From Deferribacterales bacterium Deferri_01 (GTDB lineage: Bacteria; Chrysiogenota; Deferribacteres; Deferribacterales; Geovibrionaceae): a DNA stretch of 64,000 nucleotides. The stretch lies in contig LUZY01000010.1 of NCBI GenBank assembly GCA_001603805.1, forward strand, positions 207,995 through 271,994, given 5' to 3'. This document shows, piece by piece, positions 7,865-16,720 of the stretch (positions within the stretch are counted from its first letter, which is position 1; every line of letters starts with the position of its first letter). The notes under the pieces are model-generated. The model was given only the letters and a program-made list of their open reading frames with translations. It was not told the DNA's origin and ran no database searches. Made by a program: the position numbers and the translations under genes.

Positions 7865-8450
7865 ACTCTATCTCTACTGAATCAAGTATCCTGGAAGCCA
7901 GTTCCCCCAGCTTTTCCTCATTGCCGTCATAACTGATCGCTATGTGCTTAAGTGTTCTGCCGTTTGAAAAGCTCAATGCTTCAACGACTATCTTCTGCCC
8001 TCTGGCATTTGCTGCCCCCTGAAGGAGCCAGCCGGAAATACCACTCTTCTGCAATGGTTTTATCTCATACTGAAAACTGTCGGCGGCGCCGGAATTTTTT
8101 ATCTTGTTCACTAAATCATTAGTAAAAGCCTCTCCGTTCAGCCCATCAGAAGTTTCAACAGACAGCACCGTGAGCCCGAAAGTATCCAGAGAAAACTGAT
8201 GAACGCTCTGGGCTGTGACATTGTCTGCAATATCCGCCGCATGTGAAACATCCTTCATCATATCAGGAGCAAATATTGTGATCCCTGTTCCTTCTATCTC
8301 TTTTTTTTGCCAGTTCTGCGCAAGCACAATGTCTGCTATGCTTTTATCCGTTTTCATTGATTTGCTAAAATGCCTGAAAGCCCCTGCTCCTGCATAAACT
8401 GCAAGAACAACAGCGGCAATCACCACAACTGTTTTTATCATTCCGTTCAA
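7863..8450 (-). CDS. Hypothetical protein with one N-terminal membrane segment
   Basis: About 195 residues; I do not recognise a family. An N-terminal hydrophobic helix (VVVIAAVVLAVYAGAGAF) suggests a membrane anchor with the rest outside the cytoplasm, in a soluble alpha/beta-looking domain without cysteines or obvious catalytic motifs. Start choice: ATG 8456 has GGAGG only 1 nt upstream, TTG 8450 has the same site at 7 nt, and ATG 8441 is further. TTG 8450 is the best spaced. It is convergent with usp and divergent from the metY operon, so it is probably a single-gene unit. Confidence 0.65.
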   Translation of the reverse strand: MNGMIKTVVVIAAVVLAVYAGAGAFRHFSKSMKTDKSIADIVLAQNWQKKEIEGTGITIFAPDMMKDVSHAADIADNVTAQSVHQFSLDTFGLTVLSVETSDGLNGEAFTNDLVNKIKNSGAADSFQYEIKPLQKSGISGWLLQGAANARGQKIVVEALSFSNGRTLKHIAISYDGNEEKLGELASRILDSVEIE

Positions 8451-8524
8451 AATCATTCCTCCGCTTCTCTATGAGTATTTTTACCCTATCAGGGAACAGA
8501 CAGTCAACAGCGCAAAACATTCCA

Positions 8525-8554
8525 TTGACTTAAAGATAAAAACAGATGTAATAT
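8525..8554 (+). promoter_or_regulatory. Promoter of the SAM-regulated met operon
   Basis: TTGACT (8525-8530) and TAATAT (8549-8554) with an 18-bp spacer. The predicted start near 8561 is just before the riboswitch aptamer. Confidence 0.65.
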
Positions 8555-8567
8555 TGCAAACTTTATA

Positions 8568-8668
8568 CTTATCAAGAGTGGTGGAGGGACAGGCCCGTTG
8601 AAACCACAGCAACCGCCCTTTGAGGAAAGGTGCTAAGTCCTGCCCTATATGACAATGGGGGAGATAAG
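8568..8668 (+). promoter_or_regulatory. SAM-I (S-box) riboswitch aptamer
   Basis: The leader has the S-box landmarks in order: CTTATCAAGAG at the 5' side of P1, GGTGGAGGGA, GGCCCGTTGAAACC, CAGCAACC, TTGAGGAAAGGTGCTAA, and the closing GAGATAAG. It is followed by an intrinsic terminator and metY-metX, as expected for control by S-adenosylmethionine: high SAM would end transcription before metY. Confidence 0.95.
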
Positions 8669-8688
8669 AACCGCTTAGAAAAGACTCT

Positions 8689-8724
8689 AAAGCCTCTTTC
8701 CCTCTGGAAAAGAGGCTTTTTTTG
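8689..8724 (+). terminator. Riboswitch expression platform terminator
   Basis: Stem AAGCCTCTTT/AAAGAGGCTT (8690-8717) followed by a T-run to 8723, 16 nt before the metY ATG. It belongs to the SAM-I riboswitch. Confidence 0.88.
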
Positions 8725-8739
8725 TATCAGGAGGAAACC

Positions 8740-10026
8740 ATGAGCAAGCACCGTTTGGAAACAATAGCAGTACACGGAGGACACACACCTGATCCGGTCA
8801 CAGGCGCAAGGGCTGTACCAATATACCAGACAACAGCCTACAAGTTCCGTGACGCTGACCACGCCGTTAAGCTCTTCGATCTGGAAGAGGCCGGCTACAT
8901 CTACACCCGTCTGAACAACCCCACTGTTGAGGTTCTGGAAAACCGCATCGCTATGCTCGAAGGCGGAACAGGAGCAGTGGCAACAGCCTCCGGTCAGTTT
9001 GCAGAATTCATGGTTTTCTCCACAATAGCCGAAGCAGGGGATGAAGTTATCACCACCAACAGGCTCTACGGCGGAACAAACAACCTGTTTTTTCATACAT
9101 TCAAAAAACTCGGCATACTCTTCCGCCCCTTTGACCAGAATAATCCGGAAGAGATTAAGGCACTGATAAATGACAAGACAAAGGCTATCTATCTGGAAAC
9201 CGTGGCTAACCCCGGAAACGACATCGCCGATTTTGAAAAAATAGCCGAAATAGCCCACGCCAACGGTCTTCCTCTTGTGATAGACAACACTTACCCCACA
9301 CCTTTTCTCTTCCGCCCGAAGGAATTCGGAGCAGATGTGGTTATACACTCCGTAACTAAGTTTCTGGGAGGACACGGAAACTCAATGGGAGGCATAGCTG
9401 TTGACCTCGGCACATTTGACTGGGCAAAGAGCGGACGCTTCCCCTCTTTCACAGAGCCTGATCCCAGCTATCACGGAGTTGTATATGCTGAGCGTTTCGG
9501 AAACGCCGCCCTCGCTGTTAAAATGCGTGTTCAGACAATGCGTGACATAGGCGGCTGTATGAGCCCCATGAATGCTTTCCTCCTTATTCAGGGGCTGGAG
9601 ACACTTCATGTACGCATGGAGAGACATGTGGAAAATGCCCGCAAGCTTGCAGCCTATCTCCAGAAGAGTGATATGGTGGACTGGGTGAACTTTCCTGAAA
9701 TCGAGGGCAACCCCAACTGCGAAAGAGCTAAAAAGTACATGCCTAAAGGAACAGGAGCTATGCTGAGTTTCGGCATTAAAGGCGGGCAGAAAGCGGGCAG
9801 AGCCTTCATAGAAGGTGTGGAACTGGCGACTCACCTCACCAACCTAGGTGACACCAGAACACTTGTGACCCACCCTGCAAGCACCACTCACAGACAGCTT
9901 AACGCAGAACAGAAGGCTAAAGCAGGCATAACAGACGGGCTCATCCGCCTCTCTGTGGGTATAGAACACATTGATGATATCATAGCCGATATTGAACAGG
10001 CGTTTGAGAAGGCTAAAAAGGCATAG
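8740..10026 (+). CDS. metY: O-acetylhomoserine sulfhydrylase
   Basis: 428 residues. PLP enzyme of the Cys/Met metabolism family that makes homocysteine from O-acetylhomoserine and sulfide. The PLP lysine is K207 in [12 protein letters not shown]; the N-terminus TIAVHGG and the segment [12 protein letters not shown] are typical. The start at 8740 has a strong CAGGAGGA site. It is the first gene behind the SAM-I riboswitch, followed by metX, which supplies its substrate. The length and the long insertions favour MetY over MetB or MetZ. Confidence 0.95.
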   Translation: MSKHRLETIAVHGGHTPDPVTGARAVPIYQTTAYKFRDADHAVKLFDLEEAGYIYTRLNNPTVEVLENRIAMLEGGTGAVATASGQFAEFMVFSTIAEAGDEVITTNRLYGGTNNLFFHTFKKLGILFRPFDQNNPEEIKALINDKTKAIYLETVANPGNDIADFEKIAEIAHANGLPLVIDNTYPTPFLFRPKEFGADVVIHSVTKFLGGHGNSMGGIAVDLGTFDWAKSGRFPSFTEPDPSYHGVVYAERFGNAALAVKMRVQTMRDIGGCMSPMNAFLLIQGLETLHVRMERHVENARKLAAYLQKSDMVDWVNFPEIEGNPNCERAKKYMPKGTGAMLSFGIKGGQKAGRAFIEGVELATHLTNLGDTRTLVTHPASTTHRQLNAEQKAKAGITDGLIRLSVGIEHIDDIIADIEQAFEKAKKA

Positions 10027-10031
10027 AATTT

Positions 10032-11147
10032 ATGGAAAATTCCGCAGGAATCATAAAACCGCAGTATGTCACATTCAGGGATGACTTCTCCTTTGAAAGC
10101 GGCAGGGTGATATCATCTGTCACCTGCTGCTACGAGACATACGGAAAACTGAATGAAGATAAGTCCAATGCTGTTCTTGTCTGTCACGCACTGACCGGAA
10201 GCGCCCATGCGGCAGGCTTCCACAGAGCGGATGAGCAGAAGCCCGGATGGTGGGACTCCATGATAGGTCCGGGCAAAACCTTTGATACAGATAAATACTT
10301 TGTAATATGTTCCAACTTTCTCGGAAGCTGTTTCGGGACAACCGGTCCGTCATCTGTTGACCCTTCCACGGGCAAGAGATACGGCATCCGCTTCCCCGTT
10401 GCATCAGTGAAAGATATGGTAAAGCTCCAGAAAAGGCTTATTGACCATCTGGGCATAGAAAAGCTCCTTGCAGTAGCAGGTGGTTCTATGGGTGGTATGC
10501 AGGTATTGGAATGGGGTGTGACATATCCTGATATGATGAAAACACTTATACCCATTGCCACCACCCACGCCATCACCCCGATGGCAATCGCCTTTAACAG
10601 CATTGCCCGCTTCTCCATCACCAAAGACCCCAGATGGAACAAGGGAGACTACTACGAAGGCGAATTCCCCGTGGACGGGCTCGCCATTGCCCGTATGGCT
10701 GGGCATATAACCTATCTCTCCGATCCTGCGTTCCACGATAAATTCGGGCGCAGATATTCGGCTTTTGAAGGTTTTTACGATTTTAACGGCTTTTTCGAGG
10801 TTGAAAATTATCTCCGTTACAACGGATACAAATTTACAGAGGTTTTCGATGCCAACACATACCTTTATGTGTTGAAGGCAATGGATATTTTCGATCTCTC
10901 CTATGGGCGCGGCTCACTGGCTGACGCTGTTGAACTTATAAAAGCAGATACACTTCTCATATCTGTTTCATCAGATTTCCTTTTCCCCTCGTATCTTACA
11001 GAGGAAATCTATGATATAATGAAACATCAGGGCAAGAAAGCATTCTGGTACAACATACAATCAAACTACGGACATGACGCCTTCCTACTCGAATTTGAAG
11101 AGCTGGACAGGCTGATAAGAGAATTTTTCGCAGACAGAGGACTGTAA
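10032..11147 (+). CDS. metX: Homoserine O-acetyltransferase
   Basis: 371 residues, alpha/beta hydrolase that acetylates homoserine with acetyl-CoA. The nucleophile is S152 in GGSMGGMQ, the acid is in VSSDFLFP, and the histidine is H348 in NYGHDAFL. It starts 5 nt after metY with only a weak ribosome site, so it is probably coupled to metY. The two enzymes together turn homoserine into homocysteine. In many bacteria metX is followed by metW; here an unrelated methyltransferase follows with no gap. Confidence 0.95.
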   Translation: MENSAGIIKPQYVTFRDDFSFESGRVISSVTCCYETYGKLNEDKSNAVLVCHALTGSAHAAGFHRADEQKPGWWDSMIGPGKTFDTDKYFVICSNFLGSCFGTTGPSSVDPSTGKRYGIRFPVASVKDMVKLQKRLIDHLGIEKLLAVAGGSMGGMQVLEWGVTYPDMMKTLIPIATTHAITPMAIAFNSIARFSITKDPRWNKGDYYEGEFPVDGLAIARMAGHITYLSDPAFHDKFGRRYSAFEGFYDFNGFFEVENYLRYNGYKFTEVFDANTYLYVLKAMDIFDLSYGRGSLADAVELIKADTLLISVSSDFLFPSYLTEEIYDIMKHQGKKAFWYNIQSNYGHDAFLLEFEELDRLIREFFADRGL

Positions 11148-11861
11148 ATGGGATTCAGCGAAGCGGCTTTCAATTATTACATAAGCTCCGATCATATCAA
11201 GGGCGACGACCTCGACCTAATAAGGAAAAACTTCAAGAACAATGAGTTTGAATGCCTGCTTGATGTGGCAACAGGTGCAGGGCACTGTGCAGCGGCTGTT
11301 CCCGCTAAGAGGCGATGCACCCTTGACCCCAGCATACCTATGCTGAAAACCGCAAAAGAAAAATTCACCCTTAACACACCTGTCTGCGCTGTTGCAGAGG
11401 CAATGCCCTTTGCCGACAATACATTTGACATTGTTACATGTCGCATAGCCATGCACCATTTCAAAAGTCCTGATCTTTTTTTCCGTGAAGCAAAAAGGGT
11501 TCTCCGCCCCCTCGGGTGGATGATACTCATTGACAACATTGTCGATGTGGAGGATTCTTACCTTAACGTAATCGAATATATCAGAGACAGCACCCATGTG
11601 CGGAGCTACAGGCTGGACGAGATACTGGATTTTGCAGGAAACGATTTCAGGCTGATAGACTATACATGCCTTTTCAAAAAGCATGACTTCCCCGAATGGG
11701 CAAGCAGACTCGGCGGAGAGGCAGAGACTCTTGAACGGATAGAAAATGCGTTTAAGGATCTTCCTGACGATATACAGAAAGAGCTTGAGGTTGAAAAAAC
11801 CTACGGCAGAATTTCAGCATATACGGACAAAAAGGGGTTTTTCGTCTTCCGCTCCGTGTGA
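11148..11861 (+). CDS. Class I SAM-dependent methyltransferase
   Basis: 237 residues of the UbiE/Methyltransf_11 type. Motif I is LLDVATGAGHCA, then EAMPFADNTFDIV (motif II region) and VLRPLGWMILID. The C-terminal third holds a domain for an unknown substrate. The ATG follows the metX stop codon directly, so the gene sits in the SAM-riboswitch operon. It is not MetW, whose signature (LDLGCGDG near the N-terminus, about 200 residues) is absent. The substrate is not known. A role in methyl or sulfur metabolism is inferred only from position. Confidence 0.85.
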   Translation: MGFSEAAFNYYISSDHIKGDDLDLIRKNFKNNEFECLLDVATGAGHCAAAVPAKRRCTLDPSIPMLKTAKEKFTLNTPVCAVAEAMPFADNTFDIVTCRIAMHHFKSPDLFFREAKRVLRPLGWMILIDNIVDVEDSYLNVIEYIRDSTHVRSYRLDEILDFAGNDFRLIDYTCLFKKHDFPEWASRLGGEAETLERIENAFKDLPDDIQKELEVEKTYGRISAYTDKKGFFVFRSV

Positions 11862-11873
11862 TAAGGACAGGTA

Positions 11874-13667
11874 GTGTTTAAATTCAAACTAAAGGAATTT
11901 AATCTGCCCGTTATAGGCAGATGGTTCATACTTGGCTCGCTTGTAGGCATAGTTGCAGGCGTCGGCGCTATAATCTTTTTCCTGATGCTTCAGGGCTGTT
12001 CATACATCTTCCTTGACTATCTCGGCGGAATGAGGGTTGAGGAAACAGCAGGGGAGCCTGCTTTCTTCGGGCATGCCGCCACTCATTTCAACAGATGGAT
12101 AGTCCTTTTTCTGCCCGCTCTGGGCGGTCTTATAAGCGGTTTTCTTGTTTACAGGTTCGCCCCCGAAGCAGAAGGGCACGGAACTGACGCCGCCATCAAG
12201 GCGATTCACCATAAAAACGGCTACATTAAGTGGAATGTCCCTGTTATCAAGACAATAGCAAGCTCAATCACCATAGGCACAGGCGGCTCCGGCGGGCGTG
12301 AAGGTCCCATAGCGCAGATAGGCGCCGGCTTCGGTTCATTTCTGGGACGAATCCTTAACCTTACTGACAGGGAAAAAAGAATTCTCACCGCAGCAGGAAT
12401 GGGCGCAGGAGTCGGGGCGATATTCCGTTCCCCTCTGGCAGGAGCTATCTTTGCGGCGGAAGTCCTCTACAGCAGTTCGGACATGGAGTTTGAAGTTCTT
12501 CTGCCGTCTACAATCACATCGATCATAGCTTATTCAATCTTCTGCTCCTTCTTTGGCTGGGATCCTCTGTTTGCAACGCCTGCGTTCAGGTTTGACAGTC
12601 CTGTGGAACTGGCGGGATACACTATTCTCGGCTTTGCCTGCGCTCTCTTCGGCTGGCTTTATGTAAACACATTCTACCGCATAACAGCAGCATTCAAGGC
12701 AATGAAGATCTCTCCTTACTTTAAACCTGCCATCGGCGGTATGCTGACAGGTATAATCGGTTTCTGGCTGCCGGAAGCCATAGGCGGCGGGTATGCAAAT
12801 ATAGAGCTTGCCATGAATGTTCACTTAAGCATCCTGCTTCTGTTTATTCTTATATTCGCTAAAATCCTTACCACATCTTTCAGCATAGGAAGCGGCGGAA
12901 GTGCAGGGATTTTCGGTCCGTCCATGGTGATAGGTGCATCCGTCGGCGGTTTTATCGGGCTTGCCCTGAACATGCTTCTCCCTGCCATTGCACCCGAACC
13001 GGGGGCATATGTGGTAGTCGGTATGGCCGGCTTCTTCGCAGGAATAGCAAGCGCACCCCTCTCCACAATAATCATGGTCAGCGAAATGACAGGAAACTAT
13101 CACCTGCTTGTGCCTTCAATGTGGGTAAGCACGCTTACGTTTCTCCTGCTCCGCAAAACCACAATGTACCGTAATCAGGTTGAATTCCGTAGTGACTCAC
13201 CCATCCACAAAGGCGAGTTCTTTCTTCAGGTGCTTCAGGATATACATGTTAAGGACATAATGCGTCCCGACCCCATAGTGATAAGAGAAGACATGAAGTT
13301 CAACGACATCGTCCACTTTATCGCAGCCACAAAACACAATAACTTCCCAGTGGTTAAGGAAAACGGCGACCTTGTGGGTATTCTTTTATTCGAGGAAATA
13401 AGGGAGTTCGTTTTTGAGGAAGGTCTGGAAAGCATTGTAGTTGCGGAAGAGGTCTGCGAAACAGATATTCCGGTAATCAAACCGGACAACAACCTCGCAG
13501 ACGCCATTGAGATGATAGGCTTTAAAAATATTGAGCTTCTGCCGGTGGTAGCTGCGGAGAACGAACACCGCCTTGTGGGGATCATCACCCGCAGGGATAT
13601 TATCTCCACATACAACAAGGTTCTCCGCAAAAGAAAAACAGAAAATGAGCAGGAAACGGACTTCTAG
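11874..13667 (+). CDS. ClC-type chloride channel/antiporter with two CBS domains
   Basis: 597 residues. Residues about 10-430 form the ClC membrane core, with the anion-selectivity loops GSGGREGPIAQ (gating-type glutamate E143) and GSGGSAGIFGPS, and many hydrophobic helices. Residues about 455-585 are a CBS pair (VKDIMRPDPIVIRED... and the C-terminal HRLVGIITRRDI) that usually senses adenine nucleotides. The start is GTG at 11874 after AAGGACAGG. The stop codon shares the palindrome CTAG with the stop of gdx on the other strand. It may still belong to the met operon transcript, but its function gives no reason for that. Confidence 0.92.
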   Translation: MFKFKLKEFNLPVIGRWFILGSLVGIVAGVGAIIFFLMLQGCSYIFLDYLGGMRVEETAGEPAFFGHAATHFNRWIVLFLPALGGLISGFLVYRFAPEAEGHGTDAAIKAIHHKNGYIKWNVPVIKTIASSITIGTGGSGGREGPIAQIGAGFGSFLGRILNLTDREKRILTAAGMGAGVGAIFRSPLAGAIFAAEVLYSSSDMEFEVLLPSTITSIIAYSIFCSFFGWDPLFATPAFRFDSPVELAGYTILGFACALFGWLYVNTFYRITAAFKAMKISPYFKPAIGGMLTGIIGFWLPEAIGGGYANIELAMNVHLSILLLFILIFAKILTTSFSIGSGGSAGIFGPSMVIGASVGGFIGLALNMLLPAIAPEPGAYVVVGMAGFFAGIASAPLSTIIMVSEMTGNYHLLVPSMWVSTLTFLLLRKTTMYRNQVEFRSDSPIHKGEFFLQVLQDIHVKDIMRPDPIVIREDMKFNDIVHFIAATKHNNFPVVKENGDLVGILLFEEIREFVFEEGLESIVVAEEVCETDIPVIKPDNNLADAIEMIGFKNIELLPVVAAENEHRLVGIITRRDIISTYNKVLRKRKTENEQETDF

Positions 13668-13978
13668 CCCCCTAGTTTCAGTCCGGCTATCCCCGCTGCG
13701 ATCAACAGCACAGACACTCCTCTGATAAGCGTCAGGGGTTCATGAAAGAAAATTACTCCGCATACAAATATTCCCATAGCGCCTATGCCTGTCCAAACTG
13801 CATAGGCTGTACCCATGGGTAGAGTTTTCATTGAATAGGAGAGAAGATAAAAGCTTACGATCATCGCTGCAACAGTGATTACGGAAGGTACAGACTTTGA
13901 GAAACCTTCGCTGTATTTAAGCCCCAGAGCCCAGATTATTTCAAATAAACCAGCAATGATAAGAATGGTCCACGCCAT
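13664..13978 (-). CDS. gdx: Guanidinium exporter, SMR family
   Basis: 104 residues, four membrane helices, a proton-coupled dimer of the small multidrug resistance family. The N-terminus MAWTILIIAGLFEIIWA has the central glutamate E13, and KTLPMGTAYAVWTGIG is the Gdx/SugE signature rather than the EmrE one. ATG 13978 is chosen because GAGG lies 6 nt upstream; an ATG four codons earlier has no such site. A two-hairpin guanidine-II riboswitch lies directly upstream, which independently supports guanidinium as the substrate. It converges with the ClC gene, sharing CTAG. Confidence 0.95.
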   Translation of the reverse strand: MAWTILIIAGLFEIIWALGLKYSEGFSKSVPSVITVAAMIVSFYLLSYSMKTLPMGTAYAVWTGIGAMGIFVCGVIFFHEPLTLIRGVSVLLIAAGIAGLKLGG

Positions 13979-14000
13979 TTTAAACCTCATTTAAAATAAG

Positions 14001-14044
14001 CGGGGCCGTCCCCTGATGTAACCGAGCGGTGAGGCCGTCCTCAC
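14001..14044 (-). promoter_or_regulatory. Guanidine-II (mini-ykkC) riboswitch
   Basis: On the minus strand there are two short hairpins with ACGG tetraloops: GTGAGG-ACGG-CCTCAC (14044 to 14029) and GGGG-ACGG-CCCC (14013 to 14002), 15 nt apart. The ribosome site of gdx follows about 15 nt later. Two ACGR-capped hairpins before a ribosome site are the definition of the mini-ykkC/guanidine-II class, which turns on translation when guanidine docks the two loops. The gene behind it is a Gdx-type SMR protein, as expected. Confidence 0.93.
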
Positions 14045-14066
14045 ATCGACAAAGACTAAAAATAGA

Positions 14067-14978
14067 TCAGAATAATTTCTTTGTTATTTCCCCGAAAAAA
14101 CCTTCCTCATCATTGAGAGCAATGTCTATTTCCGCATAGGCATATTTGTGGCGGCGGTCTTCGGATATTTTCACAAAGTCTTTCTGGGTTGTAACTATCA
14201 TATCAAGCTTATAATGTTCCACTATGTCCTCAAGCCTGTCCAGAGTTTTACAGCAGTAGTGCATGTGATCAGGGAACTGCCTGTTTTTAACCACGTTTAT
14301 GCCGTTTTCATAGAGAAATGCAAAAAATCTTCCGCCGCCTGCTATCCCTGAGAAACCGAGGCACTTTTTCCCCATCATATCTTCCGATGAGAGGAGCTGT
14401 CCGTCCGCAGTTCTGATCCCTTTAAACTCTATATTGCTGAAGAATACAGGCTTGTCCTTAACCAGAGGAACAACATTGCTCGGCACTTCGTTATTATCCG
14501 CCCTTGTGAAAACAATTATATCCGCCCTGCGTATCCCTTTGGGGAATTCCCTGAGATAACCGAAAGGAAACGGCAGCCCGGTTGAGATAGGCTTTCTGTA
14601 ATCAAGGAGCAGAATGTCCAAGTCCCTGTGCATACGCTTATGCTGAAAGCCGTCATCGAGAATAAACAGATCCGGTTTGAAATGCTCCATGGCATAAGCC
14701 GCAGAATCCGCCCTTTCTCTGCCGGTGATAACTATCGCACCCTTGCAGTTTTCCGCTATCATATAGGGCTCGTCAGCCGCAAGAGGGGGCTTTATAAGTA
14801 TATTTTCACCGTCTGATATAACATTGGTGCCAAGACCTATTTTGCCTTTGTAGCCCCTTGAAAGAACACAGACCTTTTTGCTCTGTGCCAGAAAATAGTT
14901 TGTCAGCCTGATTGTGAAGGGGGTTTTGCCTGTGCCGCCGAGGGAAATATTGCCGACAGAAATAACTTTAGGAGTCAC
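14067..14978 (-). CDS. lpxK: Tetraacyldisaccharide 4'-kinase, short N-terminus
   Basis: 303 residues. Adds the 4'-phosphate of lipid A at the inner membrane. P-loop VISVGNISLGGTGKTP (residues about 5-20), then LSRGYKGK, ADEPYMIA, LDDGFQHKRMHRDLDIL, and PFGYLREFPKGIRRAD. The start is GTG 14978, inside the end of the glycosyltransferase gene (11-nt overlap). An in-frame TGA lies just upstream, so the usual N-terminal membrane helix of about 35-50 residues before the P-loop is missing. Membrane attachment must use other surfaces or a partner. All catalytic motifs are intact. Confidence 0.93.
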   Translation of the reverse strand: MTPKVISVGNISLGGTGKTPFTIRLTNYFLAQSKKVCVLSRGYKGKIGLGTNVISDGENILIKPPLAADEPYMIAENCKGAIVITGRERADSAAYAMEHFKPDLFILDDGFQHKRMHRDLDILLLDYRKPISTGLPFPFGYLREFPKGIRRADIIVFTRADNNEVPSNVVPLVKDKPVFFSNIEFKGIRTADGQLLSSEDMMGKKCLGFSGIAGGGRFFAFLYENGINVVKNRQFPDHMHYCCKTLDRLEDIVEHYKLDMIVTTQKDFVKISEDRRHKYAYAEIDIALNDEEGFFGEITKKLF

Positions 14979-15732
14979 GGTTTTTCATCTCCAGTTCCCA
15001 GAGGAAAACATATTTAAGAAATACATATAAAAAGCTGCTGAAAGCCGCCAGAAAACCCCTGAAGCCGTCCAGAAAACCGAGACGGAGTATAAACTTTTTC
15101 AGAAATGCTCCCCAAGGGCTGAAAAGAAGCTTGAAGTAGGACATCTTCCGCCCTTTTTTGCGGTAGACGCCTGCGGAAAGCTGCGCATATTTAACGAGCC
15201 TGTGCATGTGGTCTGCTATATCTTTATATGAATAGTGCTGCAGTTCGCCCTCAAGCCGTCCGGTTTCTCCATCCACACAGAGATATTCATGTATGTCCCC
15301 GCCCTTCCATTCCGGTTTGGCGGATGATTTCACAAGACGGAGCTTGCGGTCGGGCTGCCACGAAAATCGGAGAAACTTTCCCGCATAAAACGTGCGCCTG
15401 TTCAGGGTATAACCATTGTATGAGCCGCTTAAAACAGCTCCGACTATTGCGTGGCGGAGATTTTCATCCGGAACTTCATCACAGTCTAGGGAGAGTACCC
15501 AGGGCTGGGTGCATTTCTCCATTGCGGAGTTTTTCTGCCTTTCAAAGCCTTTCCACTCTTCGCTGTAAACTTTTGCTCCGAGTTTTTCCGCAATTTCAAC
15601 AGTTTTATCTGTGGAGTATGAATCCACCACTATTATTTCAGAAGCAAGGTCCGAAACACTTTTTATTGTCCGCTCTATATTATCTTCTTCATTAAAAGAA
15701 ATAAGGCATACAGAAAGAGGAAGTTTAGCCAT
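14968..15732 (-). CDS. Family 2 glycosyltransferase, WaaE/KdtX type
   Basis: 254 residues. An N-terminal GT-A domain begins [16 protein letters not shown], with the metal-binding SLDCDEVPD and the acceptor-side HYSYKD...H region. A hydrophobic C-terminal part ([19 protein letters not shown]) suggests membrane association. WaaE/KdtX enzymes add a glucose to the lipopolysaccharide inner core, which fits the lpxK neighbour. Overlaps the UXS gene by 8 nt and lpxK by 11 nt. The sugar and acceptor are not certain. Confidence 0.85.
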   Translation of the reverse strand: MAKLPLSVCLISFNEEDNIERTIKSVSDLASEIIVVDSYSTDKTVEIAEKLGAKVYSEEWKGFERQKNSAMEKCTQPWVLSLDCDEVPDENLRHAIVGAVLSGSYNGYTLNRRTFYAGKFLRFSWQPDRKLRLVKSSAKPEWKGGDIHEYLCVDGETGRLEGELQHYSYKDIADHMHRLVKYAQLSAGVYRKKGRKMSYFKLLFSPWGAFLKKFILRLGFLDGFRGFLAAFSSFLYVFLKYVFLWELEMKNRDS

Positions 15733-16720
15733 TATTCTGTTCCCCGCCGTTAAGATTTATTGTGTGTCTGAAAAACTCTATGGTCTGCCTCAGACCTTCG
15801 TATATGCTAACCACAGGACGCCATCCCAGAGTATTTTCCGCCTTTGTTATATCCGGGCATCTCCTTCTGGGGTCATCCTCCGGCAGAGGTTTATAAACTA
15901 TCTCAGACCTTGAACCCAGAAAACCGATTATCAGGCGCGCAAAGTCCTCCACGGCATATTCATCAGTGTTGCCGAGATTATATATCTCACCGTTAAGATT
16001 GTCCTGCATTGCGGTTCTGTATATCCCCTCCACAAGGTCGGAGATAAAGCAGAAGCTCCTTGTCTGGCTGCCGTCACCGTACACTGTGACAGGCTCACCC
16101 TTAAGCGCCTGATAGGCGAAGTTCGGTATTATCCGCCCGTCATTGAGCCTCATTCGGGGACCGTATGTGTTGAATATGCGGACAATCCGCACATCCACGC
16201 CGTGAGTTCTGTGGTATGCCATTGTCATGGCTTCGGAAAACCTTTTAGCTTCGTCATAAACAGAACGTCTGCCCACGGAATTAACATTACCCCAGTAGGT
16301 TTCAGGCTGTGGATGTATCTCAGGGTCTCCGTACACTTCGGATGTGGAGGCGAAAACATAGCGTGCCCCTTTCTCTTTGGCGAGACCAAGGGTGTGCATT
16401 GTTCCCACTGAATCCACCTTAAGGGTCTGTATGGGAAAATTGAGATAATCCACAGGGCTTGCGGGGCATGCGAAGTGAAGCACCAAATCAACAGCGCCTT
16501 CAACATGTATGTAGTTTGTTACGTTATACCTGATAAATCTGAAACAGTCATTACCGAGATGGTGTGCGATGTTGTTCATGGAGCCTGTAATAAGGTTATC
16601 CATGCCAATAACCTTCCATCCCTCTGCCAAAAAGCGGTCACAGAGGTGGCTGCCGATAAAGCCCGCCGCCCCTGTTATCAGAACTGTTTTCCGTTTACCT
16701 GCCGATGCTGTAATATTCAA
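15725..16720 (-). CDS. UDP-glucuronate decarboxylase (UDP-xylose synthase)
   Basis: About 331 residues, extended short-chain dehydrogenase. NAD site [13 protein letters not shown], the catalytic TSEVYGD and YDEAKR (Y-x-x-x-K type), and [10 protein letters not shown]. The motif [11 protein letters not shown] matches UXS proteins. It turns UDP-glucuronate, made by the dehydrogenase encoded directly upstream, into UDP-xylose. The start is unclear: TTG 16720 lies inside the end of the upstream gene, with GGAG almost touching it, and no ATG fits before the NAD motif. Product specificity (xylose against 4-keto-pentose) is inferred from the family. Confidence 0.9.
   Translation of the reverse strand: MNITASAGKRKTVLITGAAGFIGSHLCDRFLAEGWKVIGMDNLITGSMNNIAHHLGNDCFRFIRYNVTNYIHVEGAVDLVLHFACPASPVDYLNFPIQTLKVDSVGTMHTLGLAKEKGARYVFASTSEVYGDPEIHPQPETYWGNVNSVGRRSVYDEAKRFSEAMTMAYHRTHGVDVRIVRIFNTYGPRMRLNDGRIIPNFAYQALKGEPVTVYGDGSQTRSFCFISDLVEGIYRTAMQDNLNGEIYNLGNTDEYAVEDFARLIIGFLGSRSEIVYKPLPEDDPRRRCPDITKAENTLGWRPVVSIYEGLRQTIEFFRHTINLNGGEQNNG

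Noticed and set aside
8572..9375. 267-codon frame on the minus strand across the riboswitch and metY
   Set aside because: It runs through the SAM-I aptamer and the start of metY, both clearly on the plus strand.
14001..14044. Two separate terminators between lpxK and gdx
   Set aside because: Neither hairpin has a T-run on either strand, both have ACGG loops, and both lie just before the gdx ribosome site, which fits the guanidine-II riboswitch.
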